Below, piece after piece: positions 9,935-18,524 of a stretch of DNA of 64,000 nucleotides. The position numbers were made by a program, and so were the translations under genes. The stretch covers positions 223,614 to 287,613 of the forward strand of contig JAGGQZ010000017.1 of NCBI GenBank assembly GCA_018613055.1, in the 5' to 3' direction. How positions within the stretch are numbered: position 1 is the stretch's first letter; every line of letters starts with the position of its first letter. The notes beneath the pieces were generated by a model. The model was given only the letters and a program-made list of their open reading frames with translations, was not told the DNA's origin and searched no databases. This DNA is from Chryseobacterium sp. ISL-80 (GTDB lineage Bacteria > Bacillota > Bacilli > Bacillales > Cytobacillaceae).

Positions 9935-11761
9935 CTAAACTGAAATTGACATAATCGGAGAATCGGCAAACGTATTATTAGCTAATGCTAACAAACGGTC
10001 TCTCAATTCTTCTTTTTCCATACTTGAGAAGGTGCCGATAATTTCTTCTATCTCGGATATATATAATTCTGACGTTTTTCCTACGTAAATTTTTGGGTGC
10101 ACTTGATGCTCTCCTACTTCATCATCCTTCAAAAGCTCTTCATATAGCTTTTCACCAGGTCTTGTTCCTGTATATTCTATTCCGATTTCTTCTATAGAAT
10201 AACCTGATAGCTTAATCAAGTTTTTGGCCAGGTCTACTATTTTCACAGGTTCTCCCATATCCAGGACGAAGATTTCTCCTCCCTGCGCCAGAGCTCCTGC
10301 TTGGATCACCAGCCTTGATGCCTCAGGAATCGTCATGAAATAACGCACCATTTCTGGATGCGTCACGGTGACAGGACCGCCTTTTTCGATTTGCCGCTTG
10401 AAGAGAGGGATCACACTTCCTCTGCTTCCAAGGACATTACCAAACCTGACGGCAACAAACTTTGTGTTACTGCTCTCATCCATATGCTGTACAATCATCT
10501 CAGCCAGCCTCTTTGTTGCGCCCATCACGCTTGTCGGGTTAACTGCTTTGTCCGATGAAATCATTACGAATGTTTTCACCCCATGCCAGCTTGCAGCATT
10601 TGCAACATTCAACGTGCCAATCATGTTATTTTTCACTGCTTCTTCAGGATTACGTTCCATTAAAGGAACATGTTTATGGGCGGCCGCATGATAAACAACT
10701 TCCGGCTGGAAAGTCTCCATCACGGCCATCATTTTTTTGGCATCCTGGATTTCAGCAATTACAGGAATAAATTCAATGTTTGAGCCACTAAAACTTTCTT
10801 TGAGTTCCATTTCGATTGAGTAGATGCTATTTTCACCGTGTCCTAACAGAACTAATTTATCCGGATTAAATTGTGCAATCTGCCGGCAGATTTCTGAACC
10901 GATTGATCCTCCAGCACCAGTTACAAGAACAACTTTGTTTGAGATGTCCTCAGAAATTTTATCGTCGTTTAACACAACTGGATCTCTTCCCAGCAAATCT
11001 TCAACCTGAACATCGCGAAATTGGTTAACTGACAGCTTGCCGGTCATTAGATCCTCCAGCATTGGCAGGATTTGCGTCTTTGCATCCGTTTTTGCACATT
11101 CTTTAAAAATAGCATTCAGTTCTTTCCTGCTTAACGAAGGAATCGCAATGACAATATTGTCAATTTTAATTTTTTTTACAATGACATCGATTTTGTCTAC
11201 TCCTCCAAGGACTGGTATGCCCATAATATCCAAGTGGTGCTTTTTGGCATCATCATCGATAAAACCAACAGGCTGTAGATCCGATTCCTTGCTCTTTAAT
11301 AGCTGCCTTGCAACCATTGTTCCGGCAGAACCTGCACCAATAATTAGTGTCCTCTTGCTAAAATTTAAACGACTCAAATATAAATCCCTGTAAATTCTCC
11401 AACAAAACCTTGAGCCGCCAATAATCAAAACTAAAAGCAGCCACGTTACCGACAACCGCCTTATAAAAATTTCGTTAAGTATGACTCCCTGGAAAACTGC
11501 TGCAGTCAGAATTGAAGCCGATGCCGTTTTCAGGATGATGATTAATTCTCCGACACTTGCATATTCCCAGGCTTTTTTATAAAGTTTGAATTTAAAAGAA
11601 AATAAATGATGGCTTATCAAAATGGCTGTAGCACTTATCAAATAAAACCATGGAGAAGTATTGATCGTTCCACGTACTAGAAAGTGACTAAAGAAAATCG
11701 CTGTCAGTACAATTACTGAATCAATAAGGATAAATAACGAAAGCCTCTGTCTATATGTCAT
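9935..11761 (-). CDS. epsC: EpsC-like UDP-GlcNAc 4,6-dehydratase (CapD family)
   Basis: Membrane-bound nucleotide-sugar dehydratase feeding synthesis of a 6-deoxy or amino sugar such as N,N'-diacetylbacillosamine. About four N-terminal membrane segments (residues 8-125) precede a first Rossmann domain (GAGSAG, 142-147) and a second NAD-binding domain (TGAGGSIG, 281-288). The catalytic region is SSDKAVNPTSVMGATKR (402-418), with Met in place of the usual Tyr, as in this family. Length 608, as expected. First large gene after the EAR-like RNA, matching the B. subtilis order. Confidence 0.93.
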   Translation of the reverse strand: MTYRQRLSLFILIDSVIVLTAIFFSHFLVRGTINTSPWFYLISATAILISHHLFSFKFKLYKKAWEYASVGELIIILKTASASILTAAVFQGVILNEIFIRRLSVTWLLLVLIIGGSRFCWRIYRDLYLSRLNFSKRTLIIGAGSAGTMVARQLLKSKESDLQPVGFIDDDAKKHHLDIMGIPVLGGVDKIDVIVKKIKIDNIVIAIPSLSRKELNAIFKECAKTDAKTQILPMLEDLMTGKLSVNQFRDVQVEDLLGRDPVVLNDDKISEDISNKVVLVTGAGGSIGSEICRQIAQFNPDKLVLLGHGENSIYSIEMELKESFSGSNIEFIPVIAEIQDAKKMMAVMETFQPEVVYHAAAHKHVPLMERNPEEAVKNNMIGTLNVANAASWHGVKTFVMISSDKAVNPTSVMGATKRLAEMIVQHMDESSNTKFVAVRFGNVLGSRGSVIPLFKRQIEKGGPVTVTHPEMVRYFMTIPEASRLVIQAGALAQGGEIFVLDMGEPVKIVDLAKNLIKLSGYSIEEIGIEYTGTRPGEKLYEELLKDDEVGEHQVHPKIYVGKTSELYISEIEEIIGTFSSMEKEELRDRLLALANNTFADSPIMSISV

Positions 11762-11781
11762 GCTTTGCCTCCTTTCTTCTT

Positions 11782-11922
11782 TTAATCTAACCTCACACTC
11801 CGAAGCTCAATAGCATAGTCGATCAACTTCCTGATTTCTTCTAACTGCTCTTTGCTGGCGTCCTGCTTTATGTACCTCACTGCTTTTTTCACCGATTTCG
11901 GAAACTTATCTATTTCCTTCAT
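11782..11922 (-). CDS. Small 46-aa helical protein of unknown function
   Basis: ORF beginning MKEIDKFPKSVKKAVRYIK and ending AIELRSVRLD, rich in Lys and Glu and probably one or two amphipathic helices. It has a near-perfect ribosome site (AAGGAGGA, 5 nt before the ATG) and sits between the EAR-like leader and the epsC-like gene. A long RNA hairpin ends just before its ribosome site. I do not recognise the family. Confidence 0.65.
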   Translation of the reverse strand: MKEIDKFPKSVKKAVRYIKQDASKEQLEEIRKLIDYAIELRSVRLD

Positions 11923-11940
11923 ACGAATCCTCCTTAAAAA

Positions 11941-11992
11941 TAAAGTTTTTACCTATTTGTTCTTTTCAGAAAACAAATAAGTAAAAACTTTA
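11941..11992 (-). promoter_or_regulatory. Long AT-rich hairpin preceding the 46-aa ORF
   Basis: Two 21-nt arms (11941-11961 and 11972-11992) are complementary except for one position that is a G-U pair in the minus-strand RNA. The loop is about 10 nt. It is followed by a U-rich stretch and then the AAGGAGGA ribosome site. It could be a weak terminator/attenuator acted on by the upstream EAR element, or an mRNA-stability structure. Confidence 0.6.
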
Positions 11993-11999
11993 TAATAAA

Positions 12000-12120
12000 A
12001 TGGGGCATTTAACCCCTCCTCACATCACACTCTTGACGACCAGAGCGTCTAAGGTTTTTTCAACCCACAGCATGACCGAGTGCCTCCTTTGATATCGGCT
12101 AGGAGACATCACCACAAAAC
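12000..12120 (-). ncRNA. EAR-like (epsC) antitermination RNA element
   Basis: The 330-nt gap between the epsB-like and epsC-like genes is where B. subtilis carries the EAR element, which promotes readthrough of terminators in the eps operon. Minus-strand RNA here is highly structured. A GGUGAUGUCUCC segment can pair with a downstream GGAGGC, the hairpin GGGG-UUAAAUG-CCCC lies at 12002-12015, and a GGGUUGAAAAAACC hairpin lies between. Assignment rests on synteny plus structure; I have not aligned it to the family model. Confidence 0.7.
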
Positions 12121-12170
12121 AAACAATATTTTCTTAATAACGAACAAAAATACTAAAAAAATAACTGTTT

Positions 12171-12836
12171 CTACATCTCATTCAATATGACGCCATAAAT
12201 TTTTGCTTTAGCGAACTCAAGTGCCTTTTTAGCTTCTGTTGCCTTTTCAATAGCTGTTTTTCCTTCCCCTATAACAAGGATTACACCATCACTTTTATTT
12301 GCCAGTAATTTTGTATCTGTCACTTCCAATACAGGAGGGGAGTCAATAAAGATATAATCATATTCTTCTAATGCTTGTTGAAATAACTTCTGCATTGATT
12401 CTGAACCAAGTAGTTCAGCCGGGTTAGAATCCAGCTGCCCGCTTGTCAATATTGCCAAGTTCCCAATCTCCGTGTTGTACACAGCATTCTTTAATTCTTC
12501 TTGACCAGATAGTACATCCGCTAATCCCTTACCATTAGAAATTTTAAAGATATAGTGTATATTTGGATCCCTAAGATTCGCATCAATTAACAGCACTTTT
12601 TCTTTTTGCTGCGCCATAGATAAAGCAAGGTTCGCTGCAGCTGTGGATTTCCCTTCACTCGAGCCAGGAGATGTTAGAAGCAAGATACTCTTTTTACCAC
12701 CAGTCAAGAAGTGAATATTGGTCCGAAGCGTTCTAAATTGTTCAGCTATGATTGAATCTGGATTGGAATAAACAATTAAATTTCTTTTTTGATTTGCATT
12801 TGCTGACCTTCGTTTACTTCGGAACACCTGAATCAC
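12171..12836 (-). CDS. epsB: EpsB-like bacterial tyrosine kinase (CpsD/CapB family)
   Basis: Cytoplasmic ATPase partner of the EpsA-like modulator, controlling chain synthesis by autophosphorylation. Walker A GSSEGKST is at 58-65, Walker A' VLLIDANLRDP at 81-91 and Walker B YIFIDSPP at 161-168. The protein ends at KAKIYGVILNEM, so the C-terminal tyrosine cluster typical of BY-kinases is missing. Autophosphorylation may be reduced or occur elsewhere. Overlaps the epsA-like gene by 23 nt. Confidence 0.9.
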   Translation of the reverse strand: MIQVFRSKRRSANANQKRNLIVYSNPDSIIAEQFRTLRTNIHFLTGGKKSILLLTSPGSSEGKSTAAANLALSMAQQKEKVLLIDANLRDPNIHYIFKISNGKGLADVLSGQEELKNAVYNTEIGNLAILTSGQLDSNPAELLGSESMQKLFQQALEEYDYIFIDSPPVLEVTDTKLLANKSDGVILVIGEGKTAIEKATEAKKALEFAKAKIYGVILNEM

Positions 12837-13524
12837 CTCGTGGGAAGTCTATAGGATGAATACTTTGCTTCTTAATATTCTTTTTAGTCATTTTTGAAAT
12901 CCTTCCTACTACAGGTAGACCAAGATAATCCTCTACATCCTTTTGGGATCTGACAGTATCATCTAGTGAATCCAAAAAGAAAACGAATCCTATACCTGCA
13001 AATAGACCAAAAACCAGTCCGATAATTCCCGATTTGCTTTTTTCCTCATTAATTGGGGTGGAATTGATTTTTGCCGGTGAAAATATCTCCATATCACTAA
13101 AATCAAGCAATCTGGTTATCTCAGTCTTAAACTCTTCCGCTGTCGTATTAGCGATTTCAGCTGCTCTATTCGGATCGGTATCTATCACGCCTATATTAAC
13201 GACCTTTGAATCATCAAGAATACCAACATTAATCTGATTGGCAAGAGACTCGGGACTTCGATTCAACTCCAGTTTCTCAACGACCTTCTCCAGTACTACT
13301 GGATCTTTTAGTATTACCTGAAGAGTATTCATGTCAGCTTCTTTTCCTATAATGATCCGAGCCGAAGATTGATACAGAAGGGTGATGTCCTTTTCACCAT
13401 ATAAATATCCAGCAATTGATGCGAGGGCAGTAATAATGGCAATGATCCAAAGACGTTTTTTTATAACTAAGAAAATTTCTTTAATATTGATTTCTTTGGC
13501 AATCCCTTTTTTTGAATTATTCAT
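12814..13524 (-). CDS. epsA: EpsA-like Wzz/YveK chain-length modulator
   Basis: Membrane adaptor that activates the EpsB-type kinase and influences polymer length. The Wzz domain has membrane segments at about 30-47 (LWIIAIITALASIAGYLYG) and 167-185 (IIGLVFGLFAGIGFVFF), with an extracellular region between them. The cytoplasmic tail ends PRGDSGVPK. First gene of the eps operon, directly downstream of the promoter with SinR-type operators. Confidence 0.93.
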   Translation of the reverse strand: MNNSKKGIAKEINIKEIFLVIKKRLWIIAIITALASIAGYLYGEKDITLLYQSSARIIIGKEADMNTLQVILKDPVVLEKVVEKLELNRSPESLANQINVGILDDSKVVNIGVIDTDPNRAAEIANTTAEEFKTEITRLLDFSDMEIFSPAKINSTPINEEKSKSGIIGLVFGLFAGIGFVFFLDSLDDTVRSQKDVEDYLGLPVVGRISKMTKKNIKKQSIHPIDFPRGDSGVPK

Positions 13525-13554
13525 TGCTCATTAACCCACCTTAAAACTTAGTTT

Positions 13555-13570
13555 GTTCTAGATAGAGAAC
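13555..13570. promoter_or_regulatory. SinR-type operator downstream of the eps promoter
   Basis: Inverted repeat GTTCT-AGATAG-AGAAC lying in the eps 5' UTR. The half-sites match the SinR consensus GTTCTYT reported in B. subtilis, and the GTTCT-N6-AGAAC layout equals that of 13625-13640 and 20658-20673. A lone half-site GTTCTCA lies at 13592-13598. Confidence 0.72.
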
Positions 13571-13618
13571 ATTTAGATCAAAAAAATATAAGTTCTCAAT
13601 AACTAATAATATATACCT

Positions 13619-13647
13619 ATTTTAGTTCTGTATAAAGAACGCGTCAA
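13619..13647 (-). promoter_or_regulatory. eps operon promoter with a SinR-type operator in its spacer
   Basis: The -35 TTGACG (13642-13647) and -10 TAAAAT (13619-13624) are separated by exactly 17 nt. Sixteen of those 17 positions (13625-13640) form the inverted repeat GTTCT-TTATAC-AGAAC (minus strand). A repressor bound there would occlude RNA polymerase. Layout and consensus match SinR control of epsA in B. subtilis; the protein itself is not encoded in this window. Confidence 0.8.
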
Positions 13648-13682
13648 TACATTATCACAAACTTTTCAACTTTTTCTCTCCA

Positions 13683-15476
13683 TTAATTTACAGCTTCCAT
13701 TTGTTTAGATAATAGCTTGCTAAAGATTCCTTTTTTCTCATTGGCTAATTGTGAAAATCTACCTTGCTGAATTAATCTGCCTTGATCCAACACAATTACC
13801 TGGTCAGCATTTTTGATTGTTGATAAGCGATGAGCAATAACTATAATTGTCATTTTACCTTTCAGTTTTTCTAATGCTTCTTGAATCTTAGCCTCATTCT
13901 CACTATCTAAAGCACTGGTTGCCTCATCAAGTACTAAAATAGATGGTTTTTTTAAAATAGCCCTGGCTAAAACAAGACGTTGTCTTTCTCCACCAGATAG
14001 TTTGATACCACGGTCACCAATTAAAGTATCTAATCCCTGAGGTAACATATTTACAAAATCAGCAGCAGCAAACTCAAGTGCTTCCCAGATTTGTTCATCG
14101 GTCGCTTTTGGGTTTATAATTAATAAGTTTTCTCTTATTGTTGAATTAAACAAAAACGGATCTTGTGGAACATAACTTATAGACTTCCTTAATGCTAGTA
14201 AATTATCTTGGGTTAAAGGTTCGTCATCTATAAGAATATAGCCCTTTTCAGGCTTGTTTAACCCCATTAGCAGATCAATAAAAGTGCTTTTTCCAGCACC
14301 TGACCTCCCTATGACAGCTGACATACAATTTGAGGAAAGAAAAGCATTAATTCCATTAACGGCAAATATATTTTCACTTTGACTATATCTAAAAAAAACA
14401 TTCTTAAATTCAATTCCATGGTTTATACTGAGAGGCTTTATTTTTTGGAAGTTCAAAACATCTATTTCCTTCGCTGCTTGAGATTCCTTTTTCAACTGAA
14501 TAACAGATATTAGTGCAGGGACAGTTGTCGCCATCTGCTCTAAACTTGACTGGATTCCAGTTACTCTCGGCCAAAGTCTTGTAAAAATGATAATAATCAA
14601 CATTAGCTGCCCAGCCTGTGAATTAAATATGTTAACGGATAAGAAAATAAAACAAGAGATGAAAACTGCAGATGCCATTTTATAATAGAATTGTGATGAG
14701 GTTTTTAATTTTATATAATCCATCTGTTCGTCATGAATTCGCTGGGTAATTGCCCAAAACCAATTCATTCTTGATTGTTCAAGGTTATTACTCTTAATAT
14801 CTTTAATACCATTAAAGTTATCAGTAATTCCAGCCAAATAGGTTCTTCCCATTTCAGAGGTTTTTCCTCCAATCAGGCGAGACCTTTTTATGAAACCTCG
14901 AGAAAAAATGGATAATATCAATCCACTCAATAACACAAATATGGTAATTTTAGGTGACAGTAAAAAAGCAAATCCTATTTGGATTAAAGTGAATACAATA
15001 GCAGTAATTAACTGTAAAAACATATTCGTCCCAGCACTCACACGTCCTAATTCGGCAGTTATCGTATTAATAAGATCCGACTTCCTTCGTTTAACATAAA
15101 ACTCCCAGTTCGCCTGCAATAAATCCTTATATATCTCAACTCGCAGGTAACGTGCAAACCCTTGCTGAACCTTAACGTTTTGAATTGTAACATATCGCTG
15201 AAGTAAATTTTGAATGATGTTAACTATTAAAAAAATCAAAAGAATAAGAGAGAGGCCAAGTGTATTTGGTACATGATTTAAAAAGTCGGTGGCTGTTGTG
15301 ACTGCTGTATTTCCACCCTCTAAATTTAAAATCCCGCTGTAACTAATTACCGGGATCAACAATAATAATCCTGCCCCATCTAAAATACTGACCAACACCA
15401 TGCCCATCAGGTTAAAATAAAGCTTTTTTCCAGCATAAGAATATAACTCTTTTAAAAAGAATATGACTTGTTTCAA
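13683..15476 (-). CDS. Lasso peptide ABC exporter (D protein)
   Basis: Half-size ABC transporter expected to export the mature lasso peptide and give self-immunity, as McjD does. The N-terminal six-segment membrane domain is followed by an ATPase with Walker A GRSGAGKST (390-398), the LSGGERQ signature (493-499) and Walker B ILVLDEATSA. A longer reading frame begins at 15590, but it overlaps the preceding gene. A TTG at 15476 has an AGGGGGAT ribosome site 4 nt upstream and follows that gene's stop by 10 nt, so I use it. The gene ends only about 35 nt before the eps promoter. Confidence 0.9.
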   Translation of the reverse strand: MKQVIFFLKELYSYAGKKLYFNLMGMVLVSILDGAGLLLLIPVISYSGILNLEGGNTAVTTATDFLNHVPNTLGLSLILLIFLIVNIIQNLLQRYVTIQNVKVQQGFARYLRVEIYKDLLQANWEFYVKRRKSDLINTITAELGRVSAGTNMFLQLITAIVFTLIQIGFAFLLSPKITIFVLLSGLILSIFSRGFIKRSRLIGGKTSEMGRTYLAGITDNFNGIKDIKSNNLEQSRMNWFWAITQRIHDEQMDYIKLKTSSQFYYKMASAVFISCFIFLSVNIFNSQAGQLMLIIIIFTRLWPRVTGIQSSLEQMATTVPALISVIQLKKESQAAKEIDVLNFQKIKPLSINHGIEFKNVFFRYSQSENIFAVNGINAFLSSNCMSAVIGRSGAGKSTFIDLLMGLNKPEKGYILIDDEPLTQDNLLALRKSISYVPQDPFLFNSTIRENLLIINPKATDEQIWEALEFAAADFVNMLPQGLDTLIGDRGIKLSGGERQRLVLARAILKKPSILVLDEATSALDSENEAKIQEALEKLKGKMTIIVIAHRLSTIKNADQVIVLDQGRLIQQGRFSQLANEKKGIFSKLLSKQMEAVN

Positions 15477-15486
15477 CTTAATCCCC

Positions 15487-16665
15487 CTAGGATAATACCT
15501 GTTTCTTTTTTCTTCTCCACATCCATAGAATAGGACGTAACGGATAATAAAGAAAATGTAGGTTTTTAGGCAAAGGAAATGTTTCTGCATCTATATAATA
15601 TGGGTGTAGGAAACTTAAGAGAAAAATAATTTTTTGTGATAAAGACATTAACGAAAATAAGTGATTTGAGTGGTATTTCGCAAAATGCTCAGAAACAGGG
15701 GCTGTATGTAAATTCACCATGTTTTCTAAATAAAATACTGCTTCCTGTGCTAACCTGTGTGGGACTTTCCCCTTTATGAATATGTGTTTGTTTTTATTTA
15801 AAGTTGTGTTAAACAATTGAGATGATAATATTATCGATTGCCCCCCAATACGAGTTGCTTGAAATTTTCTCAACAATTTATTAATGCTGTCCCAATCTAA
15901 TTCCTGCTTCATAATCTGATGGATATCTAATAACCATCTTAAGCGTGACCAGCCATGACGCGCTCCATGTGTAACAAGAAAATAAAATAAGTCTTCTTTA
16001 CCTAAGAAATATATAGGGTAGAAGGTAATGTTACTTTTCCGTTTTCTGTTCCAGAGTTCAGAAAATCCTGGTTCTTTGTTTGGAGCTGGGTTAAGCCTCC
16101 AGTGTATTTCAACTTTTATACGCTTGGTTGAATTATAATATGTGAAGTGATGGTGCCTCCATGTCCAATCATTTAACACAGTTTGTATGTACTCATCCTT
16201 CTTATATCCAAGACTCTCAAGTAGATCATTTGTTCTTTGTAGGTCATTCATTGGGATTAAAATATCAAGATCCCCGCTAGTTCGCATAGAAATATCTCCA
16301 TAAAGATCTGCAGCAAGTACAGGCCCTTTTAAAAAAATCGGACGTACTTCATTTTTTAATAATAGTTGACTTAATTGTTCCATTTCCCCACTTAATTGGA
16401 GCATCTTGTAAGTGTTTTTTATATAATAATTATGTAAAGTTTCGACGGTCTTTCCAGGTATCCAATTGTAATCTATATTTGCTAGTTTTAAATATAACGA
16501 AGGATAGAGTCGGTGATGTATAGCAAGTTCAACAAACAACTCCCAATCAATTCCATATTGCAATTCAATAGAAATATTACTCAAATTCTCAGTTTTAACA
16601 ATTTCAAGTATTAACTTAAGTTCTTTAGGCACTTTCGTTAAATTAAGATTAAGATTTTTATTCAT
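15487..16665 (-). CDS. Lasso-cluster nucleotidyltransferase-family protein
   Basis: Member of the uncharacterised nucleotidyltransferase family (NTP_transf_5 type) often found in Bacillales lasso-peptide clusters. FLKGP (111-115) and GDLDILI (131-137, metal-binding D132 and D134) mark the active site. The rest of the 392 residues is helical and unassigned. It may tailor the peptide or modify another substrate; no role is proven in this family as far as I know. Sixteen nt separate it from the leader peptidase gene. Confidence 0.85.
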   Translation of the reverse strand: MNKNLNLNLTKVPKELKLILEIVKTENLSNISIELQYGIDWELFVELAIHHRLYPSLYLKLANIDYNWIPGKTVETLHNYYIKNTYKMLQLSGEMEQLSQLLLKNEVRPIFLKGPVLAADLYGDISMRTSGDLDILIPMNDLQRTNDLLESLGYKKDEYIQTVLNDWTWRHHHFTYYNSTKRIKVEIHWRLNPAPNKEPGFSELWNRKRKSNITFYPIYFLGKEDLFYFLVTHGARHGWSRLRWLLDIHQIMKQELDWDSINKLLRKFQATRIGGQSIILSSQLFNTTLNKNKHIFIKGKVPHRLAQEAVFYLENMVNLHTAPVSEHFAKYHSNHLFSLMSLSQKIIFLLSFLHPYYIDAETFPLPKNLHFLYYPLRPILWMWRRKKKQVLS

Positions 16666-16681
16666 ACCTTTCCCCTTTTAA

Positions 16682-17140
16682 CTAATTGCTTTTTATTCTC
16701 TTAGCAAACACTCCCACGATAGTGAACTTTTCCATCCCTTCAGAACCTGAAATATAAAATGAACCACTTCTTAGCCATGCATGGGCAATCATTTTTCCAG
16801 CAGCATCTTTAGCAATCCCTAAGTATAAAGTACTATCAATGTTTCGCCTTTTTAACATTTTCATTCCAGCTACTGCCTTAACAAGACACTCACTTTCCCA
16901 AAATGTATATTTACTCATTATGTGAATTGCATAGGAAACATTTTTGATTTCTATACTATGGGAATCAATTGAGTTGTACGGTGTTTCATTCATCTTATCT
17001 CCTAAGGAAGGAGCTACTTTAGAGAAAGGGAGCATCTTTAGAATGCGAGCCCATCCTAAAAAAAGAAATGCTTCTATAAAAAGCAACTTTTTTTTTGTAC
17101 TCAGATAAACAAAGGTATTTAGCATTGTTAAAAACCTCAT
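16682..17140 (-). CDS. Lasso peptide leader peptidase (B2, transglutaminase-like)
   Basis: Cysteine protease that removes the leader before ring closure. The Transglut_core3-type fold is shown by the catalytic Cys in ESECLVKAVAG (C85) and the His in MIAHAWLR (H120). The third, acidic residue is not obvious in the SGSFYISG stretch that follows. At 152 residues it is normal for split B2 proteins; the recognition half is the separate PqqD-like gene upstream. Confidence 0.9.
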   Translation of the reverse strand: MRFLTMLNTFVYLSTKKKLLFIEAFLFLGWARILKMLPFSKVAPSLGDKMNETPYNSIDSHSIEIKNVSYAIHIMSKYTFWESECLVKAVAGMKMLKRRNIDSTLYLGIAKDAAGKMIAHAWLRSGSFYISGSEGMEKFTIVGVFAKRIKSN

Positions 17141-17169
17141 TTTATATCCCCTTCTAAAAGCTTACTATT

Positions 17170-17469
17170 CTAATTAATAACTTTTATTAACCCTTCATCC
17201 AATAGCATACTTAAAAACAATGCCACTTGCTCTTCACATTGCAATTGGGTCACTTCATATTTATTTAACAATATAGACACCAGATCTTTAACTTCCATAG
17301 GTTCCTGGATAATATCCCATATCCCCCCGCCAACTTCACCTAAATTATAGTACCTACCATTGTTGATACTTAACATCACTTTTTCTCCCCCCATGTCACT
17401 GACAATATTTCCTTTTCCTTGTACTACTTCTTGATTAAGTGCGATTTTAGTATTTTTCATCATATTCAT
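17170..17469 (-). CDS. Lasso leader-binding protein (B1, PqqD/RRE family)
   Basis: Small RiPP recognition element that grips the leader peptide and presents it to the B2 protease. The 99 residues fit PqqD: VMLSINNGRYYNLGEVGGGIWDII followed by DLVSILLNKYEV and a C-terminal helix ending LLDEGLIKVIN. It overlaps the kinase gene by 23 nt. Start is uncertain by two codons (ATG at 17469 or 17463); a GGGGGAGA ribosome site slightly favours 17463. Confidence 0.93.
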   Translation of the reverse strand: MNMMKNTKIALNQEVVQGKGNIVSDMGGEKVMLSINNGRYYNLGEVGGGIWDIIQEPMEVKDLVSILLNKYEVTQLQCEEQVALFLSMLLDEGLIKVIN

Positions 17470-18388
17470 TCTCCCCCAAATTATTTAAAACTAAAGTAGC
17501 TAATTCATGGGCCGTAAATTTGCTGCTAGGTCGACAAAGTTGGAAAACAGGAATTCTATTAGCTATATTTGCAGTTACACCAAAATGCCATTCCCTTAAT
17601 TTCGCTTCATCAATCAAAAAATTACGATAAGTATGATAAAACAATATATGGAGACTTCTCAAACCGGATATAGGAAATTTTTTCACCTCATCGGTATCTG
17701 TTTTTATTAATTCAAAAATACCCGCTAAAGGAATTGATTGGGATGAAAACTGTGTACTTACTGGAACTGCAAATTTTTCTTGTCTATCGAAAATAGGTTG
17801 ATATTCATTATTCATATTTCCCATTGCATTTAAACTTTCACGCCATAGTTTTTGCTGAGGATAAGTAGGAGTGACAACGGGAATATTCTCTTTTAATATG
17901 GATAAAGGTATAATATCATCACTTAATAATTGATACCCTCTGCTTAATAACGCTGAAGCAAGGGTCGATTTCCCAGCACCTGAATCACCCACAATTGCGT
18001 AAGCTTTTCCATCAATGGCAACAGCGCTACCATGTAATGGCAAGATTTTTCTTTGCATTAAAAGGGCACCCATACATGAACCCAAAATGTAAAGGCGGAT
18101 TTTCTCTTCATGAGAACCATCCATTGGTGAAACAATAATTTTTCTTCCACCACATACACAATAAATTGCAGTATAAGGAATATAAAACCAAATCTTCTCT
18201 CCTGTTACATTATAGTAACGTTTAGATTTTGCTAATTCATTCCATTCATCTTTTAAATCAGCTAATTCTATTAAGATATCAGCTTTTTCCTCTATGCCAT
18301 TAACAACTTGTAATTCAGGCAATGCTATTTCACTTAGAAAAACAAAATTAAAACCTCTGTAAGCAGTTTTTTTAAAAGTACTTAACAT
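17447..18388 (-). CDS. HPr kinase-like lasso peptide tailoring kinase (PadeK-type)
   Basis: Resembles the HPr serine kinase C-terminal domain: LHGSAVAI (118-125), Walker A GDSGAGKST (134-142) and the following SDD (156-158). In paeninodin biosynthesis the equivalent enzyme phosphorylates the C-terminal serine of the precursor, and the precursor here also ends in Ser. A longer frame starts at 18451, but the ATG at 18388 has a CGGAGGT site 4 nt upstream and is preferred (313 residues). Confidence 0.88.
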   Translation of the reverse strand: MLSTFKKTAYRGFNFVFLSEIALPELQVVNGIEEKADILIELADLKDEWNELAKSKRYYNVTGEKIWFYIPYTAIYCVCGGRKIIVSPMDGSHEEKIRLYILGSCMGALLMQRKILPLHGSAVAIDGKAYAIVGDSGAGKSTLASALLSRGYQLLSDDIIPLSILKENIPVVTPTYPQQKLWRESLNAMGNMNNEYQPIFDRQEKFAVPVSTQFSSQSIPLAGIFELIKTDTDEVKKFPISGLRSLHILFYHTYRNFLIDEAKLREWHFGVTANIANRIPVFQLCRPSSKFTAHELATLVLNNLGENEYDEKY

Positions 18389-18467
18389 GTTACCTCCGGA
18401 AACCTTATTCGACTTTTCCCATCCTTTACTCCTCAATGATTGGAAGAGCAATTAAAGGGAGATATTT

Positions 18468-18502
18468 GAAAAAATGCCCTTATACTTTTTAATATAAGGG
18501 CA
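18468..18502 (-). terminator. Intrinsic terminator after the lasso precursor gene
   Basis: Ten-nt arms TGCCCTTATA and TATAAGGGCA (18475-18484, 18493-18502) form a hairpin followed on the minus strand by TTTTTTC. It lies between precursor and kinase genes. Partial readthrough would give more cyclase-precursor message than tailoring message. Confidence 0.85.
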
Positions 18503-18524
18503 GAGACCTAAGTACAATTAAAGA

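Noticed and set aside
15477-15590. 38-residue N-terminal extension of the lasso exporter
   Set aside because: It overlaps the nucleotidyltransferase gene, and a TTG with a strong ribosome site lies directly after that gene's stop.
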